From Alloprevotella sp. (GTDB taxonomy: Bacteria; Bacteroidota; Bacteroidia; Bacteroidales; Bacteroidaceae): a stretch of DNA of 64,000 nt. A model generated the notes under the pieces. That model searched no databases. It had not been told where the DNA came from and worked only from the letters and a program-made list of their open reading frames with translations. Location: the NCBI GenBank assembly GCA_017478625.1, contig JAFVDF010000009.1, positions 248,001-312,000 of the forward strand, in the 5' to 3' direction. Below, one piece after another: positions 44,379 to 55,046 of the stretch. Within the stretch, counting starts at the first letter, position 1, and every line of letters starts with the position of its first letter. Made by a program: the position numbers and the translations under genes.

Positions 44379-46409
44379 ATGCAGAAAATACAGACTTTCT
44401 TGCTTCTCTTGATGCTCAGCACCGTTACGGCTGTAGCTCAAGTCTCTTTTCACGTAGATTACAAGCGCATTGCGCCCGATATCATAGACATCGTTTTCAG
44501 TGCCTCTATTCAACGAGGATGGCACGTATATGGAACAAACATAGAGGATGGAGGACCTACACGAGCTTCCTTTAATGTGGATGCTTCCGAAGGAGTAGCG
44601 CTAGAAGGCGGACTTCGTGGCGGAGCAGGGGCTCAGCAAGGTTTTGATTCTGTCTTTGGAATGAACGTGTCGTGGTATGAAAACAACGCGCAATTTACCC
44701 AGAGAGTGAAATTGACAGCTCCCACCTACCGACTGAACGGATTTCTAGAGTGGGGGGCTTGTAACGATCAGACCTGTCTGCCTCCAAGTACCACAGAGTG
44801 CCAACTTTCAGGAAACGACGGACCTGCTACAAAACCACAAGACAAAGCAGTAGAACAGGAAAAGGAAGATGTGGTAGAAGCTGATTCTCATACAACCCTG
44901 TCCGACACACTTGCGCTCCTCTTACCCGACAGCTTGGCTACTACAACTCTATCTACAGATTCTGTTACTCACGCCGAATGGTACGCCCCAATGGTTGAGC
45001 AACTTCGTGCCTTTGGCGAACAGTCGGCTCCCCAGGGGCGCTCGTTGCTATATATATTTCTAATGGGTCTTTTAGGCGGTTTGCTAGCTCTTGTAACGCC
45101 CTGCGTATGGCCTATCATACCTATGACGGTTAGTTTCTTCCTGCATCGAAGCGACAGTCGGCGCCAAGCCATCCGTGATGCCATTCTCTATGGATTGGGC
45201 ATTATTGTGATTTATGTAAGCCTCGGCCTTCTACTCACGGCCATTATGGGGGCAAACGCGCTAAACGACTTATCAACCAATGCCCTCTTTAATCTTTTCC
45301 TGTTTGCACTACTAATCTTGTTCGCCGCTAGTTTTTTGGGAGGATTCGAATTGACCTTGCCGTCAAGTTGGACTAACAAAGTGGACGCGCGAGCCAGCAG
45401 TGCCACAGGGGTGCTATCCCTCTTTTTGATGGCCTTCACTTTGGTGCTGGTTTCTTTCTCCTGCACAGGTCCCATCATAGGTTTCCTCCTCGTAGAAGTA
45501 AGCACTGGCGATGGAGGTTCACTGGCGCCCACGCTCGGAATGCTCGGCTTTGCCATCGCGCTAGCCTTGCCATTCACGCTCTTTGCGTTATTTCCCACTT
45601 GGATAAAGAAAGCGCCCAAAAGTGGCGGTTGGATGAACGTAGTAAAAGTTGTTCTCGGCTTCATAGAACTTGCTTTTGCATTGAAGTTCCTTTCTGTAGC
45701 TGATTTGGCTTATGGCTGGCACCTATTAGACAGAGAAACTTTCCTGGCGCTTTGGATTGTCATCTTTTTGCTCCTTGGTATTTATCTACTGGGCTGGCTT
45801 CGGTTCCCACACGACAGCAAGAACGAACACACCAGCATACCGCGTTTCTTTATGGGACTGTGTTCTCTTGCTTTTGCCGTATATATGTTGCCGGGCCTAT
45901 GGGGAGCTCCATTGAAAGCCGTAAGCGCTTTTGCCCCACCTTTACGCACTCAGGATTTCAACCTAGACCCTGTAAAGGTGGAAGCGCGCTTTAAGGATTA
46001 CGAATTAGGAATGACCTATGCGCAACAGGTTGGAAAACCTGTGTTGCTAGACTTCACGGGTCACGGTTGCGTCAATTGTAGAAAAATGGAACTCGCGGTG
46101 TGGCACGATCCTACCGTGCGCGACCTCATCAATAATGAATATGTGCTTATCTCTCTTTATGTGGATGACAAAACCCGCTTATCTACTCCCGACACAATTG
46201 AAGTAAATGGTAAGACGCGCGTCTTACGCACTATAGGCGATAAATGGAGTTATCTGCAGGAGAAAAAGTTTGGAACAAATAGTCAGCCATTCTATGTACC
46301 TATAGACAACAAAGGAAAGGTACTTAACCACAGTTTTGCCTATAAGGAAGATGTGGCCGCCTATGTGCAATTCCTTCGGGAAGGCATATCGCGCTATCGT
46401 ACAGAATAG
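44379..46409 (+). CDS. dsbD: Thiol:disulfide interchange protein DsbD
   Basis: Inner-membrane protein of 676 residues that moves electrons from cytoplasmic thioredoxin to periplasmic thiols. A signal peptide (about 1-20) precedes the N-terminal domain (DsbD alpha-like, with the Cys pair around WGACNDQTC). Then come about eight to nine membrane helices with the TPCVWPIIP and SFSCTGPIIG cysteine motifs, and a C-terminal thioredoxin domain with DFTGHGCVNCRKME. All three cysteine pairs needed for relay are present. It follows the sugar transferase gene by 30 bp and ends at a terminator. Confidence 0.93.
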   Translation: MQKIQTFLLLLMLSTVTAVAQVSFHVDYKRIAPDIIDIVFSASIQRGWHVYGTNIEDGGPTRASFNVDASEGVALEGGLRGGAGAQQGFDSVFGMNVSWYENNAQFTQRVKLTAPTYRLNGFLEWGACNDQTCLPPSTTECQLSGNDGPATKPQDKAVEQEKEDVVEADSHTTLSDTLALLLPDSLATTTLSTDSVTHAEWYAPMVEQLRAFGEQSAPQGRSLLYIFLMGLLGGLLALVTPCVWPIIPMTVSFFLHRSDSRRQAIRDAILYGLGIIVIYVSLGLLLTAIMGANALNDLSTNALFNLFLFALLILFAASFLGGFELTLPSSWTNKVDARASSATGVLSLFLMAFTLVLVSFSCTGPIIGFLLVEVSTGDGGSLAPTLGMLGFAIALALPFTLFALFPTWIKKAPKSGGWMNVVKVVLGFIELAFALKFLSVADLAYGWHLLDRETFLALWIVIFLLLGIYLLGWLRFPHDSKNEHTSIPRFFMGLCSLAFAVYMLPGLWGAPLKAVSAFAPPLRTQDFNLDPVKVEARFKDYELGMTYAQQVGKPVLLDFTGHGCVNCRKMELAVWHDPTVRDLINNEYVLISLYVDDKTRLSTPDTIEVNGKTRVLRTIGDKWSYLQEKKFGTNSQPFYVPIDNKGKVLNHSFAYKEDVAAYVQFLREGISRYRTE

Positions 46410-46432
46410 CACAAAAATATCAAGACTACGCA

Positions 46433-46479
46433 AAAAGGACCGATTGCATTGGGATATTCTCTCAGCAGTCGGTCCTTTT
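46433..46479. terminator. Terminator between convergent dsbD and the prenyl synthase
   Basis: An 11-bp stem, AAAAGGACCGA/TCGGTCCTTTT, has a 25-nt loop and A/T runs on either side, so it can act in both directions. Confidence 0.85.
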
Positions 46480-46496
46480 TCTTTCTGTGACTCTTC

Positions 46497-47477
46497 TTAA
46501 GATTCGCGCGAAATGGTAAAGTCCAAATAAGTCCGTAACGTAGAAGCAATCGGGCCAGATGCAAACGACGCCAACAAAGGTAGCGCTTCGTTGCGTAATT
46601 CTTCCATCTTACGTTGCGCATAGTCTATACCGCCAACCTCCTTGGAAAATTCAACCAAAGAGAGAATTTCTGCACGTGTTGCGGTCCCGGCTTTTACCTT
46701 GTCAGCCCAAACGATTGATTCCTTCGTGGCATGCTCGCGCAGAGCGTAGATCGCCGGCAACGTAAGCTTTCCTTCCGCCATGTCGTTACCAGTAGGTTTC
46801 CCTATGCGCGCGTCGTCAAAATAATCAAATATATCATCGCGGATTTGGAAGCTCAAACCTACCTTTTCGCCAAACAAACGGGCAGCCTCCACTTTTGCAT
46901 CGTCGGCACCTGTACTTAAGGCTCCCAAAAAGCCACATGAAGCAAACAATGCCGCCGTCTTATGGTGGATTACATAGAAATAAGACTCTTCTGTACTTAT
47001 GGACCGGCTGATATTCTGCAGTTGGGCTATCTCACCCTCACTGAGCGTTGCCCCCAACTGAGCGATATTTTCCACAATTCGAAGATTGCCTGTCTGTGCA
47101 GCTGAAGCCAACGAACGCGCCAAAATATAATCGCCCGTGAGAACTGCTGTTTTATTTCCATATTGCGCATTGGTTGAAGCCTGTCCCCTGCGCTCGTTAC
47201 TTTCATCTACTATGTCATCGTGCACCAAACTAGCCGTATGAAGCAATTCCAGGGACACTGCCGCCTGTAATGTAGTCGCGTTAATATCTCCCACAGCTTT
47301 TGCCGACAATAAAGTCAGTATAGGTCGCATCTGCTTACCCTCGTGACTACAGAGATGAGCCAGCACGCGACCCAAAAAAGCATCATCGTGTGTCAGATTG
47401 GCGACAAACAAATCCCGATAATCCTTCAACGAATCAGCGATAGGTTCACGAATAGATGTAAGCGTATCATTCAACAT
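46497..47477 (-). CDS. Polyprenyl diphosphate synthase
   Basis: Trans-prenyl chain elongation enzyme of about 326 residues that builds the isoprenoid tail of menaquinone from IPP. The two Asp-rich motifs are SLVHDDIVDES and QIRDDIFDYFDD, with the upstream GKQMRP motif. The ATG at 47477 (MLNDTLTSI) is preferred; the frame is open for eight more codons, which would put the start very near a -7-like TACTTTTG (47499-47506). Chain length (C35 to C45) cannot be read from sequence alone. Confidence 0.9.
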   Translation of the reverse strand: MLNDTLTSIREPIADSLKDYRDLFVANLTHDDAFLGRVLAHLCSHEGKQMRPILTLLSAKAVGDINATTLQAAVSLELLHTASLVHDDIVDESNERRGQASTNAQYGNKTAVLTGDYILARSLASAAQTGNLRIVENIAQLGATLSEGEIAQLQNISRSISTEESYFYVIHHKTAALFASCGFLGALSTGADDAKVEAARLFGEKVGLSFQIRDDIFDYFDDARIGKPTGNDMAEGKLTLPAIYALREHATKESIVWADKVKAGTATRAEILSLVEFSKEVGGIDYAQRKMEELRNEALPLLASFASGPIASTLRTYLDFTISRES

Positions 47478-47605
47478 AATAGTAGGCTCCAGAAAGTGCA
47501 AAAGTAAGAATTTTGCCCATGCGATGTACTTGTTTTTTCTTATTTTTACACACTGTTGGTCAATTCCCTTATTAAACCATTTTATTTCCGCCTGAAATCA
47601 AATAA

Positions 47606-50371
47606 ATGAAGAAATTAGTTCTGCTGGATGCCTATGCGCTCATTTACCGCGCTTACTATGGATTCATATCGTCGCCTCGTATCAACTCGAAAGGTATGAA
47701 TACTTCTGCCATATATGGCTTCCTTACCACACTTCAAGAGGTATTGCAACACGAAAACCCTGATTTTCTAGCCGTATGCTTTGACCCATCTGGACCTACC
47801 TTTAGGCACGAAGCCTACGCAGACTACAAAGCACAACGCGAAGCTACGCCAGAGGATATCCGCATAGCTGTACCAAAAATTAAGGAGTTACTGTCTGCTT
47901 ATCGCATACCCATAGTGGTTCAAGAAGGATTCGAAGCAGACGACGTCATAGGAACTTTAGCCAAAAGAGGAGAACAAGAGGGATATAAAATTATTATGGT
48001 AACGCCTGACAAGGACTATGCGCAACTTGTAACAGAGCAGATTTTTATGCAAAGGCCTGGACGAGGAAACTCGTCTTGGGAAACGCTTGGTCCAAAGGAG
48101 GTATGTGAAAAATACGGGCTTAAATCGCCTCGTCAGATGGTTGACTATCTGGCTCTTGTTGGCGATTCTGCCGACAACATAAGTGGCTGTCCCGGTATAG
48201 GGCCCAAAACGGCAACCGCTCTAATGCAAGAATTTAACGACGTAGAGGATTTGATTGCCCACACAGAGCGCTTAAAAGGTGCGATGAAGAAAAAAATAGA
48301 AGAAAACACCGAACAAATCCGTTTCTCCCGCTTTCTGACAGAAATCCGTACGGATGTGCCATTGGAGATAGATTTGGACGCGCTTTCTAGGCAGGAACCA
48401 AATCTTGACGCGCTTCGCCCACTACTTGAAGACCTTGAATTTCGTTCAATTCTACAGAAATTAAACGGTGAATCCCCTGTCTCAAACCAGCCATCTATTT
48501 CACGAACTCTTTTCGATATTCCAGAAGAAAACTCCACATCTCCTTCTGTGACAACATCCTTGCAAACACTTGCTGACATTCCTCATACATACCACCTCAT
48601 TACGAAAGAAGAAGAATGCAAGGATTTGGTAGAAACTCTGCTTAAAGATTCAGTTGTCAGCATAGACACCGAAACCACGTCCACCAATGCTATTGATGCA
48701 AAAATAGTGGGAATGAGTTTTGCCACCAGACCTTTTGAAGCATGGTATGTAGCCATTCCCACAGACGAACAGGCTGCACGCGAACGAGTGGCTATTTTCC
48801 GCCCATTATTCGAGAGTCCACACATTCTTAAGGTTGGGCAAAATATGAAGTATGATTTGACGGTGCTATCCCACTATGGCGTCGAAGTAAAGGCCCCTCT
48901 TTTCGATACAATGCTCGCTCATTATGTTCTGCAGCCTGAACTTCGCCATAATCTGGATTATTTAGCCGAAACGTACCTCCATTATCGCACCATACATATA
49001 GAGGAAATCATCGGGCCTCCCGGACTTCTCCAGCGAAACATGGCGGATTTGGAGCCTGCGGAAATATGCGATTACGCTGCAGAAGATGCTGATGTGGCAC
49101 TTCGATTATACGAACCGCTCAAAAAAGGACTGGATGACGCGGGGGCAGTACGCGTCTTTGAAGAAATCGAGATGCCTCTGGTTCCTGTCCTATCGCGAAT
49201 GGAGCAAAACGGCGTGCTTATTGACACTGAAGCCCTGCGGGAGGTAGGAAAAGATTTTAATCAACGCGCACAAGCATTAGAGCAAGAGATTTTTCAATTG
49301 GCTGGCCACTCTTTCCTCATTTCCTCACCGCGCCAAGTAGGGGAAGTTCTATTTGGCGAATTGCATCTGTCGGAAAAAGCACGTAAAACGAAAAGCGGAC
49401 AATACTCTACTTCTGAAGATGTATTGCGTGAACTGGCATCACGGCATCCTATTGTGCAGAAAATATTAGATTTTCGCGCTCTAAAGAAGTTGCTATCTAC
49501 TTATATAGAGGCCTTGCCCAAACTGATAAACCCACACACGGGTCACATACATACCAGTTTTAACCAAGCCGTTACGGCAACAGGACGTCTTAGTTCCAGC
49601 AATCCAAATCTACAAAATATTCCTGTACGGGGCGAAGACGGACGCGAAATACGCCGTGCGTTTGTTCCTGAGAAAGGAGAAATTTTCTTTTCGGCAGACT
49701 ATTCACAGATAGAACTCCGTCTGATGGCTCATCTTAGCCAAGATAAACACATGATCGAGGCTTTTGCAAGGGGCTATGATATTCATGCAGCCACAGCCGC
49801 CAGAATTTTCCACAAACCATTGGAGGAAGTCAGTCGCGACGAACGTAGAAAAGCAAAAACCGCTAATTTTGGCATCATCTATGGTATCAGTGCCTTTGGT
49901 TTAGCCGAACGAATGGGAGTATCACGCGGAGAAGCAAAAGAACTTATTGATAGTTATTTTCAGACCTATCCCTCCATTCGCCAATTTATAGAGGAGAGTA
50001 AAGAGAAAGCACGGACTAACGGATACATTGAAACACTCTTCGGACGTCGCAGATACTTGCCTGATATAAATAGCCGAAACGCTACGGTCAGAGGATATGC
50101 GGAGCGAAATGCAGTAAATGCCCCCATTCAAGGAACTGCTGCAGATATTATCAAAATAGCTATGAGCCGAATCGATCAACGTATGCAAGCAGAAGGTTTC
50201 AAGGCAAAACTGATTCTTCAGGTACACGACGAACTCAACTTCTCAGTGCCCGTGGATGAATTGGAGCGTCTCACGAAACTGGTACAGGAAGAAATGGAAA
50301 ACGCATACCCGTTAAGTGTACCGTTAGAAGCCAACTGTGACAAAGGAGAAAATTGGCTTGAAGCTCACTAA
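47606..50371 (+). CDS. polA: DNA polymerase I
   Basis: Replication and repair polymerase of 921 residues. The 5'-3' exonuclease domain covers about 1-290 (LLDAYALIYRAYYGF, EADDVIGTLA, LVGDSADNISGCPGIGPKTA). The 3'-5' exonuclease domain appears intact (SIDTETTS, GQNMKYDLTVL, DYAAEDADVAL). The polymerase domain has motif A DYSQIELRLMAHLS, the O-helix RRKAKTANFGIIYGIS and motif C LQVHDELNF. An 86-bp spacing from the divergent prenyl synthase holds its promoter. A perfect 16-bp terminator follows. Confidence 0.97.
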   Translation: MKKLVLLDAYALIYRAYYGFISSPRINSKGMNTSAIYGFLTTLQEVLQHENPDFLAVCFDPSGPTFRHEAYADYKAQREATPEDIRIAVPKIKELLSAYRIPIVVQEGFEADDVIGTLAKRGEQEGYKIIMVTPDKDYAQLVTEQIFMQRPGRGNSSWETLGPKEVCEKYGLKSPRQMVDYLALVGDSADNISGCPGIGPKTATALMQEFNDVEDLIAHTERLKGAMKKKIEENTEQIRFSRFLTEIRTDVPLEIDLDALSRQEPNLDALRPLLEDLEFRSILQKLNGESPVSNQPSISRTLFDIPEENSTSPSVTTSLQTLADIPHTYHLITKEEECKDLVETLLKDSVVSIDTETTSTNAIDAKIVGMSFATRPFEAWYVAIPTDEQAARERVAIFRPLFESPHILKVGQNMKYDLTVLSHYGVEVKAPLFDTMLAHYVLQPELRHNLDYLAETYLHYRTIHIEEIIGPPGLLQRNMADLEPAEICDYAAEDADVALRLYEPLKKGLDDAGAVRVFEEIEMPLVPVLSRMEQNGVLIDTEALREVGKDFNQRAQALEQEIFQLAGHSFLISSPRQVGEVLFGELHLSEKARKTKSGQYSTSEDVLRELASRHPIVQKILDFRALKKLLSTYIEALPKLINPHTGHIHTSFNQAVTATGRLSSSNPNLQNIPVRGEDGREIRRAFVPEKGEIFFSADYSQIELRLMAHLSQDKHMIEAFARGYDIHAATAARIFHKPLEEVSRDERRKAKTANFGIIYGISAFGLAERMGVSRGEAKELIDSYFQTYPSIRQFIEESKEKARTNGYIETLFGRRRYLPDINSRNATVRGYAERNAVNAPIQGTAADIIKIAMSRIDQRMQAEGFKAKLILQVHDELNFSVPVDELERLTKLVQEEMENAYPLSVPLEANCDKGENWLEAH

Positions 50372-50386
50372 GTATGGTATATATCA

Positions 50387-50420
50387 ACAAGCCCCTTGCA
50401 AAGATTTGCAAGGGGCTTGT
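50387..50420. terminator. Perfect hairpin terminator between polA and GH92
   Basis: Two 16-nt arms, 50387-50402 and 50405-50420, are perfectly complementary with a 2-nt centre. The T-rich flank suits plus-strand termination, and the symmetry allows both directions. Confidence 0.88.
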
Positions 50421-50446
50421 ATTTGTATGATAGTCGGCCTGTTCCT

Positions 50447-52669
50447 CTAATACAATCGTAGCTCTCGCGTACGCACGAGTTCTGATTCGGAAATAGAGTA
50501 TTTTTTTACTTTACTCAAGCGGTCATCGCCATCACTCAATATTACAATCTGATCGTTGTCGTAATATTTTTTATTGAGACGTATGGTTATCTTCTTAAAG
50601 ACTGGTGCCGTCAAAGTGAACGTCTGGCTTCCCGGGCAATCAGGATATAGTCCCATCATTGTAAATACTGCCCAACACGACATTGTTCCGGTATCGTCGT
50701 TACCGGGTAGTCCATCGGGCTCATTCTTGAAGAATTTATCAAGAGCCCAACGGGCCCATTTCTGTGTGCGATATTCTTCTCCTTTGAACCGACTGAAAAG
50801 ATACGGATAGATAATATCGGGTTCGTTGGCAGGATCGAACAATCCGCTCGTAAAAATCCATTCCAATTTATCTATATACTTCTTTTTTCCACCCATCAGC
50901 TTGGCCAGTCCGTCCACATCGTGGGGTACGGCAAATGTATAGTTCCACGCACTTCCCTCATGGAATCCTGAAGCCACTGAAAAGTTTTCTCCGGCTCTTG
51001 GATTAAAAGGTCGCAAAAAAGAGCCGTCTTTCCACACTGGGCAGAAAGACCCTACACTAGGATCATAATAGCGTCGATATGCCAAAGAGCGTTGCTGTAA
51101 TATCTGAGCTTCCGCCTTATACCCTAACCTATCGGCCAGACGACCAAGAGCGTAGTCATTCACGCAACTCTCCAGACAGTTTGATACGCTAATATCGTGC
51201 GCATTGAGCATCGGCACATATCCGTAATCTATAAAATCCTTTAGATAAGGCCGCACTTTATTTTGGGATGTTGTATCTGTGGCCGATTTCCACAGCCCCT
51301 GGAACGCCTTATTAAAATCTACGTCAAAACGTGCAGAAGACAAGGCCGCGTCGGCAATGTAGGCTGCGGCCGGATCGCCGTCCATAGTGTATGTTTCGCG
51401 TCCATAAAGTTCCCATTTGGGAAACCACCCACTCTCTTCATACATCTGTATCATGGAGCGTAGCATCTGCTCTTGTTTCTCAGGATAGACCAAGGTGAGC
51501 AACTGTGACACGTTGCGATAGGTATCCCAAAGGGAGAAAACCGTATAACGCTCTGTGCCCTGTGCAGACCGGCCTATGTGATCACTTTCCATCGTAGGGT
51601 GCTGGCCGTTTACATCCTGCACTATATTGGGATGAATAAGCATGTGATACAAGGCTGTATAGAAAATAGTTTTTTGGTCCTCTGTACCGCCTTCCACACT
51701 AATACGACTCAGTTGTTCCTCCCATTCTTGGCGCGCTTGAAGACAGATGTCGTCAAAATGGCGCCCCGATTGTTCGGCTTCAAGATTTTCGCGCGCGTTT
51801 TCTATACTGACAAACGACACGCCCATACTTACCTCTATTTGCTCATCCTGTTGCGTCTCAAAATTCATCCATACACCTATGTCATCGCCCGAAAGATCGC
51901 GACCATAGTTAGTGTATAATTTGTATTTTCCTTGATCGGAATCCCATTCAGCCTCGGCCTCCATCGGTCTTTGCTTTTTCCAGAAACCGCTGGAAGCAGG
52001 TTTTTTGTTCACGCGAAGCACAAAATAGATGGGAAAAACGGCCTGTGGGGCATAACAAAAGGTGCCTAGCAATTTTGTACCCTCAAATTCCGTTTCTGAA
52101 ACACGTCGCACACTGGCGCCACTTTCATTTGTAAGACCCTCTCCAAGATTCAACAATATATGACTTTGTCCTGCAGGAAACGTATAGCGCTCCAGGCTGG
52201 TGCGTGCAGTGGCGGTAAGTTCTGCGCGTATGCCATATTTAGAAAGCATTACGGAATAATAGCCGGGGCTGGCTTTCTCGTCCGAATAGGTCGTACCGTA
52301 ATCACGATAATCTACGCAAAGTTCGCCCGTCGTAGGCAAAGTGAGAAGTGCGCCTAAGTCAGGGCACCCCACACCGCTCAAATTGGTATGTGCAAAGCCT
52401 GTAAGAAAAACATTCTCGTAGAGATAGGGCGTGGACCACCACCTTTTGTCTTTGTCAAATACATTCTCGTCTGAACCCATTACATTAAACGGCGTTACAC
52501 TCATCAAGCCATTTGGGCGCACGGCTCCGGGATTGCACGTGCCAAAGTTTGTCGTGCCGATAAACGGATTAACGTAATCTACGACAGACTTCTGGGCCGA
52601 CAGACTTAAAAAGCAGGCGCAAAGACTAAGGCTACAAATAAATTTCCTGACCATAAAAACGAATGGCAT
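50447..52669 (-). CDS. GH92 alpha-mannosidase
   Basis: Exported Ca-dependent exo-alpha-mannosidase of family GH92, 740 residues. A signal peptide (ending LSLSAQ) precedes VDYVNPFIGTTNFGTCNPGAVRPNGLMSVTP, the typical start of the family. The catalytic-domain signatures are TVFSLWDTYRN, EGSAWNYTF and GNDDTGTMSCWAVFTMMGLYPDCPG. The ATG at 52669 overlaps the stop of the GH130 gene by one base (TAATG), so translation is probably coupled. Linkage preference (alpha-1,2, 1,3 or 1,6) is not deducible. Together with GH130 it points to high-mannose N-glycan or mannan use. Confidence 0.93.
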   Translation of the reverse strand: MPFVFMVRKFICSLSLCACFLSLSAQKSVVDYVNPFIGTTNFGTCNPGAVRPNGLMSVTPFNVMGSDENVFDKDKRWWSTPYLYENVFLTGFAHTNLSGVGCPDLGALLTLPTTGELCVDYRDYGTTYSDEKASPGYYSVMLSKYGIRAELTATARTSLERYTFPAGQSHILLNLGEGLTNESGASVRRVSETEFEGTKLLGTFCYAPQAVFPIYFVLRVNKKPASSGFWKKQRPMEAEAEWDSDQGKYKLYTNYGRDLSGDDIGVWMNFETQQDEQIEVSMGVSFVSIENARENLEAEQSGRHFDDICLQARQEWEEQLSRISVEGGTEDQKTIFYTALYHMLIHPNIVQDVNGQHPTMESDHIGRSAQGTERYTVFSLWDTYRNVSQLLTLVYPEKQEQMLRSMIQMYEESGWFPKWELYGRETYTMDGDPAAAYIADAALSSARFDVDFNKAFQGLWKSATDTTSQNKVRPYLKDFIDYGYVPMLNAHDISVSNCLESCVNDYALGRLADRLGYKAEAQILQQRSLAYRRYYDPSVGSFCPVWKDGSFLRPFNPRAGENFSVASGFHEGSAWNYTFAVPHDVDGLAKLMGGKKKYIDKLEWIFTSGLFDPANEPDIIYPYLFSRFKGEEYRTQKWARWALDKFFKNEPDGLPGNDDTGTMSCWAVFTMMGLYPDCPGSQTFTLTAPVFKKITIRLNKKYYDNDQIVILSDGDDRLSKVKKYSISESELVRTRELRLY

Positions 52670-53646
52670 TATTGACGTTTCAAAAAGTCTATAATTTCAG
52701 AAATACGGCCAAAGGCTACTCCCACACAAGTGTCTGCCGCACCATAATAGACGCATACTTTATCACCCTCGGCCAGCGCAGCGCACGGAAATACCACATT
52801 GGGCACATCACCTGCCAATTCGTATGGAGCGGCAGGAGCCAGTAAATATTCCATAGAGCGATACAAGACCTTTGTGGGGTCTTCCCTGTCAAGCAACGCA
52901 GCGCCCATTGAATAGCGGAAACCGTTGCAGGTCGTGATTACTCCATGGTAGAACAGCAACCAACCCTCCTCCGTGAGGATAGGTACACTGCCCGCACCAA
53001 TCTTCGTACACTGCCAAGCCGATTCCTCAAAGGGTGTAACCTTCATCACGCTCCGGTGCTCACCCCAATACTTCATATCTGGCGAGAAACTTATATAAAT
53101 ATCACCAAAAGGCGTATGCCCGTTATCGCTCGGCCGGGAAAGCATAGCATATCGACCTCCGATTTTTTCCGGGAATAATACGCCGTTTCGGTTAAAAGGC
53201 AGAAACGCATTTTCGCATTGGAAAAATTCTTTAAAGTCGAAAGTATATGCCAAACCGATGGTTGGTCCGTGATAACCATTGCACCATGTGATCCAATACC
53301 TGTCTTCTATAAATGTAACGCGCGGATCGTATTTATAGTCCGACTCTATCATCGTCGTGTTTCCGGCTTTAAACTTTATAGGCTCATGTTCTATTTCCCA
53401 ATGGATACCGTCGGGCGAGAAGCCGGCAAAGATATTCATCTGCACACGCTTATTGTCGCAACGGAAAACACCTGCAAAACCATCCTTGAAAGGCACTACG
53501 GCACTATTAAAAATACTGTTTGAGGTAGGTATATCATAACGTCCGATAACAGGATTATGGCTGTAGCGCCACATAATATCGGTGCAACCTGCAGGACGCT
53601 CCTCCCATGGGATTGGAGCAGGATTGATTTTCTGAAAGTCTGACAT
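52669..53646 (-). CDS. GH130 mannoside phosphorylase
   Basis: Inverting phosphorylase of family GH130, 325 residues, five-bladed propeller, no signal peptide, hence cytoplasmic. Signatures are [33 protein letters not shown] with the catalytic Asp region, [31 protein letters not shown] and [19 protein letters not shown]. The neighbours (GH92 and MFS) match the Bacteroides N-glycan locus, whose GH130 enzyme splits mannosyl-beta-1,4-GlcNAc with phosphate. A mannobiose or mannan substrate is the alternative. Confidence 0.9.
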   Translation of the reverse strand: MSDFQKINPAPIPWEERPAGCTDIMWRYSHNPVIGRYDIPTSNSIFNSAVVPFKDGFAGVFRCDNKRVQMNIFAGFSPDGIHWEIEHEPIKFKAGNTTMIESDYKYDPRVTFIEDRYWITWCNGYHGPTIGLAYTFDFKEFFQCENAFLPFNRNGVLFPEKIGGRYAMLSRPSDNGHTPFGDIYISFSPDMKYWGEHRSVMKVTPFEESAWQCTKIGAGSVPILTEEGWLLFYHGVITTCNGFRYSMGAALLDREDPTKVLYRSMEYLLAPAAPYELAGDVPNVVFPCAALAEGDKVCVYYGAADTCVGVAFGRISEIIDFLKRQ

Positions 53647-53674
53647 ATTCTGTAAAATAGTTTATAGGGTGTTT

Positions 53675-55003
53675 TTATTTCTTGTCGTCGTAGGTAAATG
53701 GCACAAAGTAAGTGATAAGGAAAGCAGGTATAGTGGCAAACAGCACAAAGATAAAGAACGGTTTGTAGCCTCCGAGCATTTCCCAAACCCATCCGCTGAG
53801 CATTCCTGGCAACATTACACCAAAATTCATAATGGCACTGGCAAACGCGTAGTGCGACATCTGGAATTTTCCCGGTGCAATTTGTTGCATCATAAAGAGA
53901 GTGAGTCCTACAAAGCCAAAACCATAGCCGAAGTACTCAATAGCGATACCCCCGCCTATGACATACAGGCTTGAAGGCTGGTAGATGGCCAGCAAGGTAT
54001 AGACAACGAACGGAAGGTTAAATACGCAACATAAAGAAAAGAGGGTTTTCTTCAGACCAAAATGAGAAATGTAATAACCCGCCAAGATGGAGCCGACGAG
54101 GAAAGCCAGCGAGCCGAATGTGCCATAAAGCAATCCTATGGTTTCATTACTGAGTCCAAGGCCACCATTATCTACCGTCTCTTTTAGAAAGAGGGGCACC
54201 ATTTTTACCACAAAGCCCTCGGCGAATCGATACAGCACAATAAAGCAGATATAGTACCAAATATGATTCTTCTTCAAGAAATCTATCAGCACCTCCAGCA
54301 ATTCGGCCATAGTCTGCGAGAAGGTTTTCCGTTGCGCGTCGGCATGACCACCTCCAAGGGGGAGGGCAAACAAGTGATAGGCACCAAGTGTCAGCAGGAT
54401 AATGGCAAATATCGACATAATATATGTCCAAGCCGACAGGTTGGCTGCGTGTTGTTCCAGCCCTCTGGTCTCGTGTAAGTAGTTGATGAATTTTCCAGCC
54501 AGCCACACCAGACCACCCGTTGCAATAAGTTTGGCTAAATTATAGAAAGCCCCTTGCCAACCAATATACCTTGCCTGCGTATCTTTGTCCAACTCGTGCA
54601 TATATAAGCCGTCCAGAGCAATGTCGTGCGTAGCGCCACTAAATGCCACCACAGCGAAAAGGGCTATCGTGATAGCGAAAAATGACGGTAGATGAAGCCC
54701 GAGGGCTATCAACCCAAAGCAAGCACCGGAAAGAATTTGAGTTAAAACCACATAGAACTTCTTTGTCTTATACAGCTCCATAATAGGGCTCCACAGGGGC
54801 TTCAAACTCCAGGGTAACAATATCAGACCTGTCCAGAATGTTATTGTCTTCTCATCGATACCCAGATCTTTATACATCAAGACGGCTACCATATTCACAA
54901 TGACAAATGGCATTCCCATAGCGAAATAGGCTGTCGGAACCCAACTTATCGGGTTGCGCTTTTTAGTCTGAGGGTGCACTTCGTTAGTCTTTACGTCTTC
55001 CAT
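53675..55003 (-). CDS. MFS transporter, probably for a mannose disaccharide
   Basis: Major facilitator of 442 residues with 12 hydrophobic helices (for example IALFAVVAFSGATHDIALDGLYMHEL, an AmpG/PAT-like motif). The first in-frame start before the ATG at 55003 is a TTG six codons upstream; I chose the ATG (MEDVKTNEV). It is the first gene of the MFS-GH130-GH92 operon, so it probably carries the disaccharide that GH130 then splits. It could instead transport muropeptides, as AmpG does, but the context argues against this. Confidence 0.85.
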   Translation of the reverse strand: MEDVKTNEVHPQTKKRNPISWVPTAYFAMGMPFVIVNMVAVLMYKDLGIDEKTITFWTGLILLPWSLKPLWSPIMELYKTKKFYVVLTQILSGACFGLIALGLHLPSFFAITIALFAVVAFSGATHDIALDGLYMHELDKDTQARYIGWQGAFYNLAKLIATGGLVWLAGKFINYLHETRGLEQHAANLSAWTYIMSIFAIILLTLGAYHLFALPLGGGHADAQRKTFSQTMAELLEVLIDFLKKNHIWYYICFIVLYRFAEGFVVKMVPLFLKETVDNGGLGLSNETIGLLYGTFGSLAFLVGSILAGYYISHFGLKKTLFSLCCVFNLPFVVYTLLAIYQPSSLYVIGGGIAIEYFGYGFGFVGLTLFMMQQIAPGKFQMSHYAFASAIMNFGVMLPGMLSGWVWEMLGGYKPFFIFVLFATIPAFLITYFVPFTYDDKK

Positions 55004-55046
55004 ATCGGTCGTGTTTTTCAAAGCAAATAAAAGGTTGAGGAAAGAG

